Part shown: piece by piece, positions 9,379 through 18,343 of the stretch
Numbering within the stretch: the stretch's first letter is position 1
Layout: every line of letters starts with the position of its first letter
Source: Russula earlei
Taxonomy: Eukaryota > Basidiomycota > Agaricomycetes > Russulales > Russulaceae
Assembly: GCA_025769875.1 (NCBI GenBank)
Contig: JAGFNK010000808.1
Coordinates: 1-21,286 of the forward strand
Reading direction: 5' to 3'
DNA length: 21,286 nt
Notes under the pieces: generated by a model
Seen by the model: only the letters and a program-made list of their open reading frames with translations
Database searches by the model: none
What the model was told of the DNA's origin: nothing
Program-made: the position numbers and the translations under genes

Positions 9379-10340
9379 TGTCAAGACTCACTGTTGAACT
9401 ATCCAGTTCAAGAGCGAGGGATAAGCTCGAAGACGAGTCGGTAGACGTCCAAGACGGCGTGGGCAAGGAGCAGAATCCAAAGTAGTAACAGATACCAAAG
9501 AGGTATTGTTACTGTGAGAGTAGAACAGTCACGCAGGGAAGAGGCCAGAGTGGTCACAAGGGGACGGTCCTTAAAGGAGTATCCCAGGGATAGAGAGTGC
9601 CGTAAACAAATGGACAGTCTGAGGACTGTCCGCTACTTTATTGAGCGCTTATATACTACAAGAGAACTGCTAAATAGGGAACAAGTCATAACCTTGTTAT
9701 CAAGCACAATAGGGTGATGAGTAAGAAGTCGGAGGATGCTTACTGAGCATGCTCGGTCATGCTCAGTAAGCTGCTGAGTAAGAAGACTCTTCTTGATGAG
9801 TAAGAGTTTCCACTGTCCACGTGTTTACTACTTTTAGTGCACGTGTGAGCACCTGATTCATTTCTTGTTAGTTAGTTTAGGGCCGGTCATTTGAGGACTT
9901 GTAGTTTGGTTAGGGAATAGTGTCATCTTATAAGGCCCTTATATAGTTCTATTAGGGTCCTTAGAGTCGACCCTAATCCTTCTATTAAGGTCCTTAGTAT
10001 TGCCTTATAGTCGTTCTATAGTTATTAGAGTTGGTCTAATAACGCGTTGTAGGGCCTTTGATACTAGGTTAGTGCCTATTGTAGAGCTCTTGGGGTCGTT
10101 CCAAAGGGTCCTTAGGAAGGCCCTAATACTGTCTTTTGTTGCTAGAAGGGTTGCCTTTAAGTGGGGCTTGCTGTATGTCGATTGTGCCGAGAATCGCTCG
10201 CGCAACAATGCGCGCGCGATATTGTGGACACCTCTACTCACCCCTTTTGCTCGTGTGAACAGGGTGACACCATAGAGACCAGGTTTCCTCCTATAAGGAA
10301 GGGTCCTTCAAGGGCCCTCTCCGGAGAATGGTTCATGACA
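9379..10340 (-). mobile_element. Solo LTR, family B copy 2, nested in copy 1
   Basis: This 962-bp unit reads TGTCAAGACTCACTG to GTTCATGACA on the plus strand, so its sense direction is minus. The direct repeat AGTAG lies at 9374-9378 and 10341-10345, and removal restores a continuous family B LTR. It is CpG-rich, with GAGCGAGGG, CTCGAAGACGAG and GACGGCGTGG all retained, which suggests a relatively young insertion. Confidence 0.92.
9738..9771 (-). repeat. Conserved 14-bp perfect hairpin in family B LTR copy 2
   Basis: The same stem as at 9240, with loop CTCGGT on the plus strand. No base of the stem has changed relative to copy 1. Confidence 0.85.
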
Positions 10341-10604
10341 AGTAGCGGACAGTCCTCAGACTGTTCATTTGTTTACGGCACTCTCTATCCCTGGGATACT
10401 CCTTTAAGGACCATCCCCTTGTGACTACCCTGGCCTCTTCCCTGCATGATTGCTCGACTCTCACAGTAACAATACCTCTCTGGTATCTGTTACTACTCTG
10501 GACTCTACTTCTTGCCCACGCGGTCTTGGACGTCTATCGACTCGTCTTCGAGCTTATCCCTCGCTCTTGAACTGGATAGTTCAACAGTGAGTCTTGACAC
10601 CCTT

Positions 10605-10940
10605 CATGTGTGCAGAATATCCAGCGTTCACGCCTGAGGAATGCTCTGCTCTCAGTCTACCTTAGTTCTTACCTGCCCTTGGATCAAGCCCCAAGAACAT
10701 CGCATGCCCTGTGGTGGCTTGCTTCACTAATCAATGAACACATGAATGCTGCTGGTCTGAGGGAACTTGAAGCACATGATGTAACTAGCCATATCCACAT
10801 TTCTATGAACTCATGGGCTACTCATCCATCATTCTCCTCATACATTTGAAACATATTTCAATCTAGGTGCCTCCCAAGATAATACTTTGGGATGGCTTGT
10901 ATATGGTGACCTTCTCTTGTCCATGAGGGAACTCAGTTTG
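10605..10940. other. Unassigned sequence between LTR B copy 1 and the Plavaka relic
   Basis: An 80-codon plus-strand ORF (10610-10849) is open but not recognised. The minus strand may be the 3' flank or the terminal part of the Plavaka element, whose protein similarity fades near 10941. The CpG content is low, as in the Plavaka relic. Confidence 0.3.
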
Positions 10941-11711
10941 AGCTAAACTGTGGGATTAAGACACAACTTCACCATGTTCATTTCATGCTGATCACTTCCG
11001 AATATGGCATGTGGTTTCTAGTTGACAGGACGACTTGATGCATATGTGTTGCAGGATCCACATTGGTGAATGGACGAAACCAATGAATATAAGCCAATGG
11101 ATCAGGGAAAGCCCCTAGGTGCTTGGGGAGTTCAAAAATAACATGAATCTGTGCCAAGTGAAGCCCTTCATTTACAATGAATGATCATGATTCTGTTTCA
11201 AATATGAGATGTACCTTGAAACCCCTTAGATGTCTGAGGCCTATTTTCACTTTTGGTGAAAAGAATTGTATCAAATTTTGATCCCAAACCTTGTCCATGG
11301 CCACTGTGAGGGTGCTCGGGAAATGCGTTGACACAGTATGATTCTATGTCCAAATCCATTGTTGCTGACCAGTTGATATAAATCAGTTTGTAGATATTGA
11401 ACCGGTCATAGACATTTGGCATGGTGAATAGACCAGGTATATCAATCTTCTGGAGGAAATCCTGCAATGTGTTGACAAAGTCCGGGGCATTGTATTCCAT
11501 TGCCAGAGTCCAAACTGAGATGTAGTGGGGTGGTTTCTTGGCAATCAAATATGTAATGAAACATGTGGTCATATTTGTAGATTCCGACTCCAGGGACAAT
11601 GTTTTAAGGGATCATGCTAAGAATTGTTTATTGATAAACATAGCTTCCTGGCGTTGAATCCACTGAGCCATTTGCATAATGTAATCATGATGATTGGAGG
11701 CCTTAAAGGCA
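10941..11711 (-). pseudogene. Plavaka-type transposase relic, C-terminal part
   Basis: The minus strand from 11711 reads FKASNHHDYIMQMAQWIQRQ, then after frame breaks SKFDTILFTKS, LAQIHVIFELPKHLG, FPDPLAYIHWFRPF and NMVKLCLNP. This order matches what I know of the C-terminal region of Plavaka transposases, DNA transposases of the CACTA-like group in basidiomycetes. Several stops and frameshifts interrupt it (a TAG or TGA near 11600 and at the end), so it is dead. The coding sequence is contiguous with the middle fragment across a family C solo LTR. CpG depletion points to long exposure to methylation-driven decay. Confidence 0.7.
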
Positions 11712-11716
11712 CACTT

Positions 11717-12555
11717 TGTTGTGAATCAAGACCAGGCCTGAACCATACAATGTCCTGTCGTAACTCGACAGAGTCCTTTTCTTTTTGTATCCTCTACCCA
11801 CCTTTGTTCCCAGTCAACTTCTCCCTCTAACCAAGTGTACATTGCAAAGGACCTTGGTTTCCAATCCCTCTGAACTTGCTAAAAGCACCCTCCTTCCTAT
11901 CGGAGCAACTTACCACATGCGGGCCACATGACCATTCAGCCACTTGCTTCTGAAACACTGGAAGGACTCCTAGACCTCTTGGATGATCTAAATGATGTCA
12001 TAGAGCACCACCAACATCATAGCTGACTGAAAAACTCCACCATGACATCATATGCTCACCAAGCACTCCACAAATGATGTCATTATGATATCATCACTCC
12101 ACTGTCTCCCTAATCGTCCTGAATCACCCATAGGTCTGACACAATGTGTTTATGCCTGTAGAATCCAATTGGAGTGGTCCATAGAGTCTGAGTTATTTTC
12201 TGTAGTTCGTACTCAGACCTGTAACTAGTATATAAGACCCAATGTAGCATGGCAGTTGTCAGACTGTCCATTTGTGATACTCTCATCTTCCTGGGTACTC
12301 CCCCGCAACTGCTCAGTTTAAAGTCTTCCCTCATCCTCAAGGTACTCTTCAACAACCACCTTGTCTAAAGCCCCTCACTACACTGGCCTCTCACCTTTGC
12401 CTTTGTCTCCAGCAACACCTGCCAGTACTCCCTTGGTACCTCCTCATCATTTGGCTCATCCTCCTGTTCAACGCCGTTTATGCCCCATATCATCTGTTCC
12501 AACCCTTGCCCACCTGCTCCTGAGTCCTTGGTGATCAGCAGTATGTGTCTTGACA
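11717..12555 (+). mobile_element. Solo LTR, family C, inserted in the Plavaka relic
   Basis: The 839-bp unit starts TGTTGTGAATC and ends GTGTCTTGACA. The direct repeat CACTT flanks it (11712-11716 and 12556-12560). It aligns with the 829-bp LTR at 18999-19827. It has TATATAAG at 12229, repeated ATGATGTCAT-like words upstream of it, and GTATGT at 12541-12546, a consensus 5' splice site, near its end. Most CpG sites present in the copy at 18999 are TpG or CpA here. Removing it joins HIDYAK to CAFKASN in the transposase frame, which confirms the boundaries. Confidence 0.9.
12229..12235 (+). promoter_or_regulatory. TATA box of the family C solo LTR
   Basis: TATATAAG is followed by CCCAATG..GCATGGCAGT, as in the LTR of the element at 18999. 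It is the likely promoter of the lost element and its activity here is unknown. Confidence 0.6.
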
Positions 12556-12560
12556 CACTT

Positions 12561-12632
12561 GGCATAATCTATGTGAAGGCATTCAGAGCTTTCCATGTTG
12601 AAACCGTCAGCTGAGCCCAAACACTTGATTCC
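12561..12632 (-). pseudogene. Plavaka-type transposase relic, middle part
   Basis: This 72-bp piece between two solo LTRs reads GIKCLGSADGFNMESS and then ECLHIDYAK on the minus strand, with no stop. It corresponds to the family's conserved block of the form F.T.DG.NTE..E.LHIDYAK. The fragment before it ends HSMQHYVAGI at the family B insertion, and the fragment after it starts CAFKASN at the family C insertion. Confidence 0.8.
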
Positions 12633-13597
12633 TATCAAGACTCACTGTTGAACTATCCAGTTCAAGAGTGAGGGGTAAGCTCAAAGATGAGTCAATAGAC
12701 ATCCAAGACTGCATGGGCAAGAAGTAGAGTCCAAAGCAGTACCAAATACCAAAGTGGTATGGTTACTGGTAAAGTCAAGCAAGTATGCAGGGAAGAAGCC
12801 AGAATGGTCACAAGGGGATGGTCCTTAAAGGAGTATCCCAGGGATGGAGAGTGCCATAAACACATGGACAGTCTGGGGACTGTCTGCTACTTTATTGAGT
12901 GCTTATATACTAGAAGGGAACTGCTAAATAGGGAACAAGTCATAACCTTGTTATCAAGCACAATAGAGGGATGAGTAAGAAGTTGGAGTGTGCTTACTGA
13001 GCATGCTCAGTCATGCTCAGTAAGCTGCTGAGTAAGAAGGCTTCTCTTGATGAGTAAGAGCCTTTACTTGTCCATGTGTTTACTGCTTTAGTACATGTGC
13101 GAAGCACCTGATCCATCTGCTGTTAGTTAGTTTAGGGCTGGTCATTTGAGGACTTGTAGTTTGGTTCAAGGAATAGAGTTGCCTATAAGGCACCTTATAT
13201 AGTTCTATTAGGGTCCCTAGAGTCGACCCTAATACTTCTATTAAGGTCCTTAGTATTGCTGTATAGTTCGTTCTATAGTTATTAGAGTTAGTCTAATAAT
13301 GTGTTGTAGGGTCTTTAGTATTGTGTCAGTGCCTATTATAGAGCACTTATAGTCGTCCTAAAGGGTCCTTAGGGAAGCTATAATACTGTCCTTTATTGCT
13401 AAAAGGGTTGCCATTAAGTGGGGCTTGCTGTATGTCAATTGTGCTGAGACTTGCTTGCATGACAATGCACATGCAATATTGTGGACACCTCTACTCACCC
13501 CTTTTGTCTGTGTGAACAGGGTGACACCATAGAGGCTGGGTTTCCTCTCATAAGGAAGGGTCCTTCAAGGGCCCTCTCTGGAAAATGGTTCATGACA
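12633..13597 (-). mobile_element. Solo LTR, family B copy 3, inserted in the Plavaka relic
   Basis: The 965-bp unit runs from TATCAAGACTCACTG to GTTCATGACA on the plus strand. The first bases are TAT where the other copies have TGT, one transition at the terminal TG. The direct repeat ATTCC lies at 12628-12632 and 13598-13602. It is full length and collinear with 9379-10340, but nearly all CpG sites have become TpG or CpA. It is therefore the oldest of the three family B copies. Confidence 0.92.
12992..13025 (-). repeat. Conserved 14-bp perfect hairpin in family B LTR copy 3
   Basis: The same stem with loop CTCAGT, intact although the rest of this copy has lost most CpG sites. The stem contains no CpG, so its survival is partly expected. 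Confidence 0.8.
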
Positions 13598-13602
13598 ATT
13601 CC

Positions 13603-14123
13603 AGCCACGTAATGCTGCATTGAGTGAACTTTCAGAATATTGAAGTGCTCATGCACTCCAAGGTCAATCAATACACATTTGTGTGAATAGAACACCTCCA
13701 AGGCCTGTTCTATGCACAGAAGAGTTTTTGTCATATGCCTTCAGTATCCTGTGTATGTGATGAAGTCCAACAGTGCTTGGGCTTTGAGCACCACCTGGGG
13801 ATCCATGCTGCCAGAAATAATGCCCAATAGACTCCATGACATGTCACAATACTCCCACCCTGTCCATTTTGACACATTAGAAACACCGTGCTTGAAGTGT
13901 TTGAGTCCCGAGTACACCGGCAGAGCTTCAAAGCATTCGTCCAAACGTTTAGCACCCATTAACTGAGTGCACCATTCCAAAAGGTGACAAAATACACCTA
14001 AAAAGAGTTGATGGAGGATATCAAAGGAAATGCACATAAAGATGTCTGTATGGGGCATGCCAGCCCAAAATGGCAAGAAGACCTTGTGCAAGCCCCATTC
14101 CAAGAACTCAGGAGGGTGAGGGC
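13603..14123 (-). pseudogene. Plavaka-type transposase relic, upstream part
   Basis: The minus strand from 14123 reads HPPEFLEWGLHKVFLPFWAG, MPHTDIFMCISFDILHQLFL, HFKHGVSNVSKWTG, LLDFITYTGY, an in-frame TGA at 13741-13743, and then TKTLLCIEQALEVFYSHK and HEHFNILKVHSMQHYVAGI. The blocks PFWA.(L/M)PHTDIF, DILHQL, LRHFK.G, LLDF and EHFN..K.HSMQHY are those I associate with Plavaka transposases. The N-terminal part lies beyond a family D LTR that inserted at 14124 and is not in the window. The single stop is probably a CGA to TGA change. Confidence 0.82.
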
Positions 14124-14161
14124 TGTTGTGCAGCATAGAGCACAGCTAACAGGCCAAGCAA
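14124..14161 (+). mobile_element. LTR family D copy 2, left fragment
   Basis: TGTTGTGCAGC to CCAAGCAA matches the start of the solo LTR at 927. The copia element at 14162 splits it and it continues at 18825. It was inserted in the Plavaka coding sequence; the candidate duplicated bases are AGGGC (14119-14123), with the partner outside the window. Confidence 0.85.
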
Positions 14162-14637
14162 TGTTGAGATTACCACTGCTTTGGGCAGTCTGATGTAATC
14201 ACAGCCCAGTCGCGTTAACACGTCGGCTCCCACGGACCGGGCGCTCTCGGCTCACGCGTCGGATCAGCCCGGACCGGCTCAGCTCAGATGCTGCAGCCTG
14301 CGTATGTTACAATGATAAGTTAATTGATGACAATCGGTAGCTACTAACAACTGATCCTTTATGATACAAGTTGGTAGTTATGATTACTTTGCTTAGAGAC
14401 GCTTTCGCGTATTTAAGAGGCACTCAATTAGCTAGATCACTTCAGTTTTGTCTTACACAAACTGAAGTGAGTATTTACTGTTTCCTATCTTATCTATCGC
14501 ATCTAATCACGCGTTGTAGATATCTTTTGATAGGTATTACTGATTTACAGTTTTGTCTTACACAAACTGAAATATCTTTTGATAGATCTTAAGGATCTTA
14601 TCGCTCTTATCATAACCTGCGCCCATCTGCTTCAACA
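14162..14637 (+). mobile_element. 5' LTR of the copia element
   Basis: It starts TGTTGAGATTACC and ends GCTTCAACA. The TATA-like TATTTAA is at 14410-14416. Downstream lies a 10-bp hairpin (ACTTCAGTTT/AAACTGAAGT, 14439-14468), a shorter duplicate of it from 14548, and ATATCTTTTGATAG after each. Confidence 0.93.
14410..14416 (+). promoter_or_regulatory. TATA-like box in the copia 5' LTR
   Basis: GTATTTAAGAGG lies in the middle of the LTR, just upstream of the duplicated hairpin. The 3' LTR has the same box at 18592-18598. It probably positions the start of the genomic transcript. Confidence 0.5.
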
Positions 14638-14651
14638 GGTTATGGGCCCTG
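14638..14651 (+). promoter_or_regulatory. Primer-binding site, half-tRNA (initiator Met) type
   Basis: GGTTATGGGCCCTG starts directly after the LTR. Its reverse complement, CAGGGCCCATAACC, matches the anticodon arm of eukaryotic initiator tRNA-Met (GGGCUCAUAACC) with one C/U difference. Priming by an internally cut initiator tRNA is known for Drosophila copia and yeast Ty5. Confidence 0.75.
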
Positions 14652-15450
14652 ACCGTGTCTAAATTCCAAAGGCGAAGATCAACACACAAGCTCATCATTT
14701 TTCCTCGATATACATCTCCCTTATTCAAGAGCCTCTGTTAATCAGACGACACCCTACTCCCTCGGTCCCTGGAGCCGAAGGATTGACGCGCGCGCTATCA
14801 CGCGTCAGGGGTACTGATTTATCTTCACTAATCCGGCAACAACCGCTCCATTAGCCCGGATTGGCAATCCACGTTTACCTAACATTTACTCACGGCACCC
14901 TCGCACCATGTTTACGTTCCCTCCCGAAATCTCGATCACTCGCTTGGTCATCTCGCTTACTGGCCATTACCCCACAATCATGAATAGTTATCGCGTGTCG
15001 CACATCACAGATGATAGTCTCTCCAGCAATACCACTTGGGACGCTGGGGGAGATCTCCCTTAGACGCACACGCTCTTGAAATATACGTTCAGAAAGGTCA
15101 CATTGGCAGTAACGAAAAATGACATCAAAATTGTTTACTCGCAAGCTCAAGTGGAGGAACTCAAACGCGCATACGGCGGCGTTGGATCAAATGTCAGCAT
15201 TCATATTCATTCGTAGCCCTCACAGGCACATTCCTAGACGACATACATCCGGCGTTCCCGCAATTGCAACAATTAAACGATGCAAGAATCACTCTCCTAA
15301 ACGACGACATACTCATATCGAATCTCCTTATCACTTTCATATTCACTAAAACGTTATCCGACGCTTACTCGGCTGTCGCGTCTACAATTCTAGCCTCCGG
15401 CGCTCCGATGGACCTTTCCCTACACGATCCCTGTACGGATCTTCAATGAA
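14652..15450 (+). pseudogene. Copia gag relic (UBN2-like)
   Basis: The best-kept stretch, 15264-15449, reads LNDARITLLNDDILISNLL and then LSDAYSAVASTILASGAPMD. This matches the copia Gag region where a DDD/NDD-I...LL..LP block is followed by Y..V.S....S. Upstream the frame is lost, although words such as HITDD and TWDAGGD resemble the expected AKEAWD region. No continuous ORF remains. Confidence 0.55.
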
Positions 15451-15525
15451 GATGGTCATCGGGCCGGGACCTCCGCCTCCCTTAACATAGTCACTCCGGT
15501 AAAGATACACGACGATACGCTCAAA

Positions 15526-15770
15526 ATCAAGTGTTTTTATTGAAATTAATTTGGACACACAGTCCGGACTATCGGAAGAGGAGGAGTAGGCGACGAAAGA
15601 CAGAAGGACAGGCACTGACAGCAACGTCAGCGCGTACATAGTGGGCACTACTGCACTATCACCGAGGTGTCGGACATCCGATGAAGATGAGATTCGGCTT
15701 TCCCTTTACGCGGCGGCTAGATCTTGATTGACCACGGAGCTACCCATTACATTAGTCCGTTCCGGACTCC
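15526..15770 (+). pseudogene. Copia zinc-knuckle and protease relic
   Basis: At 15526-15570 KCFY-stop-N-stop-FGHTVRT fits a CX2CX4HX4C zinc knuckle (CFYCNKFGH-like) with two codons turned to stops. At 15721-15759 the frame reads ILIDHGATHYISP, the copia aspartic protease site (usually I.DSGATHH), with His where Ser is expected and the catalytic Asp kept. Frame breaks lie between them. Confidence 0.65.
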
Positions 15771-16720
15771 CGACTTCATTTATTGTGCTCCGGCCTCCAT
15801 GCGTTACTCTGGGAGGTCTTGCAGTCATCAGACAGATCTGGACTGGATTGGTATCCGTCCTGCCAGCGGGAAGGAGTTGGAGATATTCTATTAACCCTCA
15901 TAGACATCATACATGTATCGAAGGCCGATGCACGCGACTACTCAGTGCGCGCGCTACTTCGGAACGAGGGATGCATCACATACACTCAAGAGGGGTGTTC
16001 AAATTTTCACATCAAAAGATTGGAAGATCGTGCAAATCTGGAGCACAATATACTGTTCATCATATTCATTTCATAACTCCAGCTCTACACGTGCACAGAA
16101 GTGCCCTTTTCATTCCACATCTCGCATCAGCGCATGGAACATATGTTTCCACCGCGCGTTAATCTACTACAGTGATTCTGGTACTCGGATCTCGCTTAGC
16201 GCTACGGATCACGATCAGTCATCTTGTCCGGGGTATGCACTCGGCTAGCAAGCTCGGCTAGCGAACGCGACTTCTTTTCTCGGCTGCCCCTTAGCGATCG
16301 GATCCTCGGCTACAAATTATCTACGGTACCTTAGCCGATCTGCTACACGTGAGATCAATTCGAGGCGCTAGCTATTGGGCAACGCGCGCTCAGATCAGTC
16401 TTGGATCAGCGAGGAATCACACAGATTAACAATGCCAGATTTACCACAGGAGAACGGAGGAGCCGAAAGATGGACTGAGACCCTTGAAGACAACACGCGC
16501 TCACAGTTGCACGGCGCTGGTCTCACTGGAGCTAAACACTAACGCTGCCATCCATATCTACGATCGGACTCCATCACACATTTCTCAGTGGGTGCACACT
16601 TCATCCAGCTTCATCATTCCACGTCTTCAGATGTAGGGCGTATCTGCACACGCCTGACCGTCATAATCTTATCGTCGCGCGACAAGCGCATACATACTGC
16701 TACTCAGGGGACATGTTACT
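15771..16720 (+). pseudogene. Copia integrase relic
   Basis: The pre-integrase region is recognisable at about 15870-16010 (IDIIHVSKADARDYSVRALL, RNEGCITYTQEG). At 16441-16473 LPQENGGAERW matches the integrase P..NG.AER block that carries the last catalytic Glu. AAIHIYDRTPSH and CRAYLHTPDRHN match the following A.YI.NRTPS and GCRAYVH segments, in other frames. The section between about 16100 and 16400 is deleted or unreadable, including the catalytic Asp positions. Confidence 0.7.
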
Positions 16721-17039
16721 AACACTGCTCCGCCTGCACAATTCTTGGTCCTTACAGGATCGGTGATACTCAATGCCAAATTCACACAAACCGGTTGATT
16801 GCGCATCTCCGGAAACCCCACTAGACTCCCTACACACCACACTCACTTCACCTTACCCCGCATCACAGAGCCAGATCCCCTCATTCCGCCTCACCGCACA
16901 CAGCCTGTACATCATGCCAAACTCACTCGGCACCGTCGGGACACTCCATCTGTTCCCCGCGTCCACTCTCATTAGACATTCTGGGTCTTGCTCGCGTCCG
17001 CGTCCGAAATATCTCGGAGGGACTGTGCACGCAGATCCG

Positions 17040-17870
17040 AGAGGGCGCTTGTCGCATACGGCTCGGCTACAGCGGAATAGATCTAGAGGCTACATATCGG
17101 GAAAGCCCCCTTTATCGGAATCTGCCGACGGGTGGCAAGTCGCGTATCCATATGTGATCGGCGCACTTGCGTAAACTGGTACCTGGGATCTCAATGATCT
17201 TATTGATCTTATCAGCATGGGTGTGTTAAGCACGCAAATCCGTCAAGAGATTTCGCGCGCGCCTTCTAATTGCATAGGGGTTCACCCAAGTCAAAGGCAT
17301 TACAGTTGATGAAACCTTCTCACCAGTAGCCAGGTCCGAGTCTTAGCGACTCTTTATTAGCGTTGATCGCGCTATAGGATTGGGAGATCCGAAGACGTCC
17401 AGTCGGCGTCCCTCTTCAGCTCACTGGGTGATGAAGATTAGATTCATTTGGAGCAACCGCAAGGTTTCATCACACCAAAAGCACTTATCTGGTCTTACAC
17501 AGACCTATCGTACATGGGATTTACGCTCTCATGGAGTCCTTAGTGGCTCGCGTTCACTCGCACGCATTCTCATGCGGGCATATGTCATCGCCAAGACGCG
17601 GGGGGATCGCATTATCATTTTATCAGTTCATCATTATCCTCTGTGTCGATGACGTTACTATCTTAGGCGACTCTCACAGTTTCCACGCCCACCTCTGCGG
17701 GCATACACCTCACACATCTATCTTTGTCTACGTGCTACGAGTTGACAGATCTAGGCGAGATCGCGTCATACCTCGGGATCCGCGTTTCACGCGATCGCTC
17801 GGCTAACACAGACATCGATCAATCAAGGTACATCTCGGATCGCTTCGGGATGGCGGATTCCACTCCGCTC
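17040..17870 (+). pseudogene. Copia reverse transcriptase relic
   Basis: In order and in shifting frames the sequence shows ADGWQVAYPYVIGALA, TGTWDLNDL, FTQVKGITVDETFSPVAR (17281-17334), a DED..HLEQPQGF block near 17440, IILCVDDVTILGD at 17633-17671 and LTDLGEIASYLGIRVSRD from 17742. The VDD is the catalytic metal-binding motif (usually YVDD in copia, here CVDD). Stops and short deletions, with part of the palm missing between 17470 and 17620, rule out function. Confidence 0.85.
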
Positions 17871-18336
17871 CTGTAATCTCGGAGGTCTCACCTCGGGATG
17901 GCGGACTTCCGCTCCGCTTTCGCATTCCGCTCCGTTCCGACGCGGAAACGCAGTTGATCAAGCACTCCGGAGAAGCAACGCCTATATGAAGACTAGGCAA
18001 TATCAGCGTTCTATTGGAAGCCTCCTCTATGTGCACATCTGGACACGTTTACACACTTCCTTTGCAGTCTCTCGACTGTATGCTCACACGCGTTCACACA
18101 CTTTCTCTTGCAGTCTCTCGACTGTGCGTTTATACGCGTCCACACGCGTTCACCCTTCCTTTTGGAGTCTTTCGACTCACAGTCTCTGGACTCACCCACT
18201 TTTCATTCATTTGCAGTCCTATTTTATCAGGACGTCTACGCACTGATGGTCCACTTCGCTGCACGCCCACACGCGACCCAGTCTTTTGTGTCACTGGATC
18301 AGATCTTATCTCGCATCGACCGACTGTATCAATCAT
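17871..18336 (+). pseudogene. Copia connection and RNase H remnant, mostly lost
   Basis: QRSIGSLLYVHIWTRL followed by SFAVSRLYAHTR (about 17998-18095) matches the copia Y..A.GSLLYL...TRPDI..AV..LSR block. The RNase H domain that should follow (with SSTEAEY and TKHI motifs) is not found. A minisatellite and about 150 bp of unassigned sequence take its place before the polypurine tract. Confidence 0.65.
18063..18195 (+). repeat. Imperfect tandem repeat in the copia pol remnant
   Basis: Units of about 46-55 bp begin TGCAGTCTCTCGACTGT at 18063 and 18109 and a worn one at 18164 (GGAGTCTTTCGACT). They contain TCACACGCGTTCACAC. The unit begins inside the codons for AVSRL, so a pol segment was amplified. 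The core AGTCTCTCGACT is itself a small inverted repeat. Confidence 0.7.
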
Positions 18337-18343
18337 GGGGGGA
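18337..18343 (+). promoter_or_regulatory. Polypurine tract of the copia element
   Basis: GGGGGGA lies immediately before the 3' LTR, where plus-strand DNA synthesis is primed in LTR retrotransposons. Confidence 0.75.

Larger units (their letters stand above)
8672..10340. repeat. Large imperfect inverted repeat, about 707-bp arms
   Basis: The left arm is 8672-9378 and the right arm is 9633-10340, with a 254-bp spacer. The 254-bp spacer is itself repeated in inverse at 10346-10599. A transcript crossing both arms could fold into a long double-stranded RNA. The structure follows entirely from one LTR landing head-on in another. Confidence 0.9.
8672..10599 (+). mobile_element. Solo LTR, family B copy 1, interrupted by family B copy 2
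   Basis: The LTR consists of 8672-9378 plus 10346-10599, 961 bp in total. It starts TGTCATGAACC and ends GAGTCTTGACA, and is flanked by the direct repeat CCCTT (8667-8671 and 10600-10604). A second LTR of the same family inserted at 9379 in opposite orientation. It has a TATA box (TATATAAG at 9356), and GTGAGT, a consensus 5' splice site, lies at 10587-10592 just before the 3' end. Two ORFs on opposite strands recur in the copies only because the repeat recurs. They are not genes. Confidence 0.9.

Noticed and set aside
8771..10241. Conserved ORF starting MSRGVHNIARALL on both strands (8771-9019 and 10005-10241)
   Set aside because: The similarity comes from two copies of one LTR. The third copy (12633-13597) does not keep the frame, and the reverse strand is open too.
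8672..10340. DNA transposon with very long terminal inverted repeats
   Set aside because: Target duplications and the third, uninterrupted copy show two nested solo LTRs; nothing in the spacer codes for a transposase.
10610..10849. 80-codon plus-strand ORF
   Set aside because: Not recognised, and it lies in CpG-decayed sequence between an LTR and the Plavaka relic. Too short to support.
14890..15648. Minus-strand ORFs at 14890-15150 and 15382-15648
   Set aside because: They are shadows of the copia gag region on the plus strand, where family motifs are readable.
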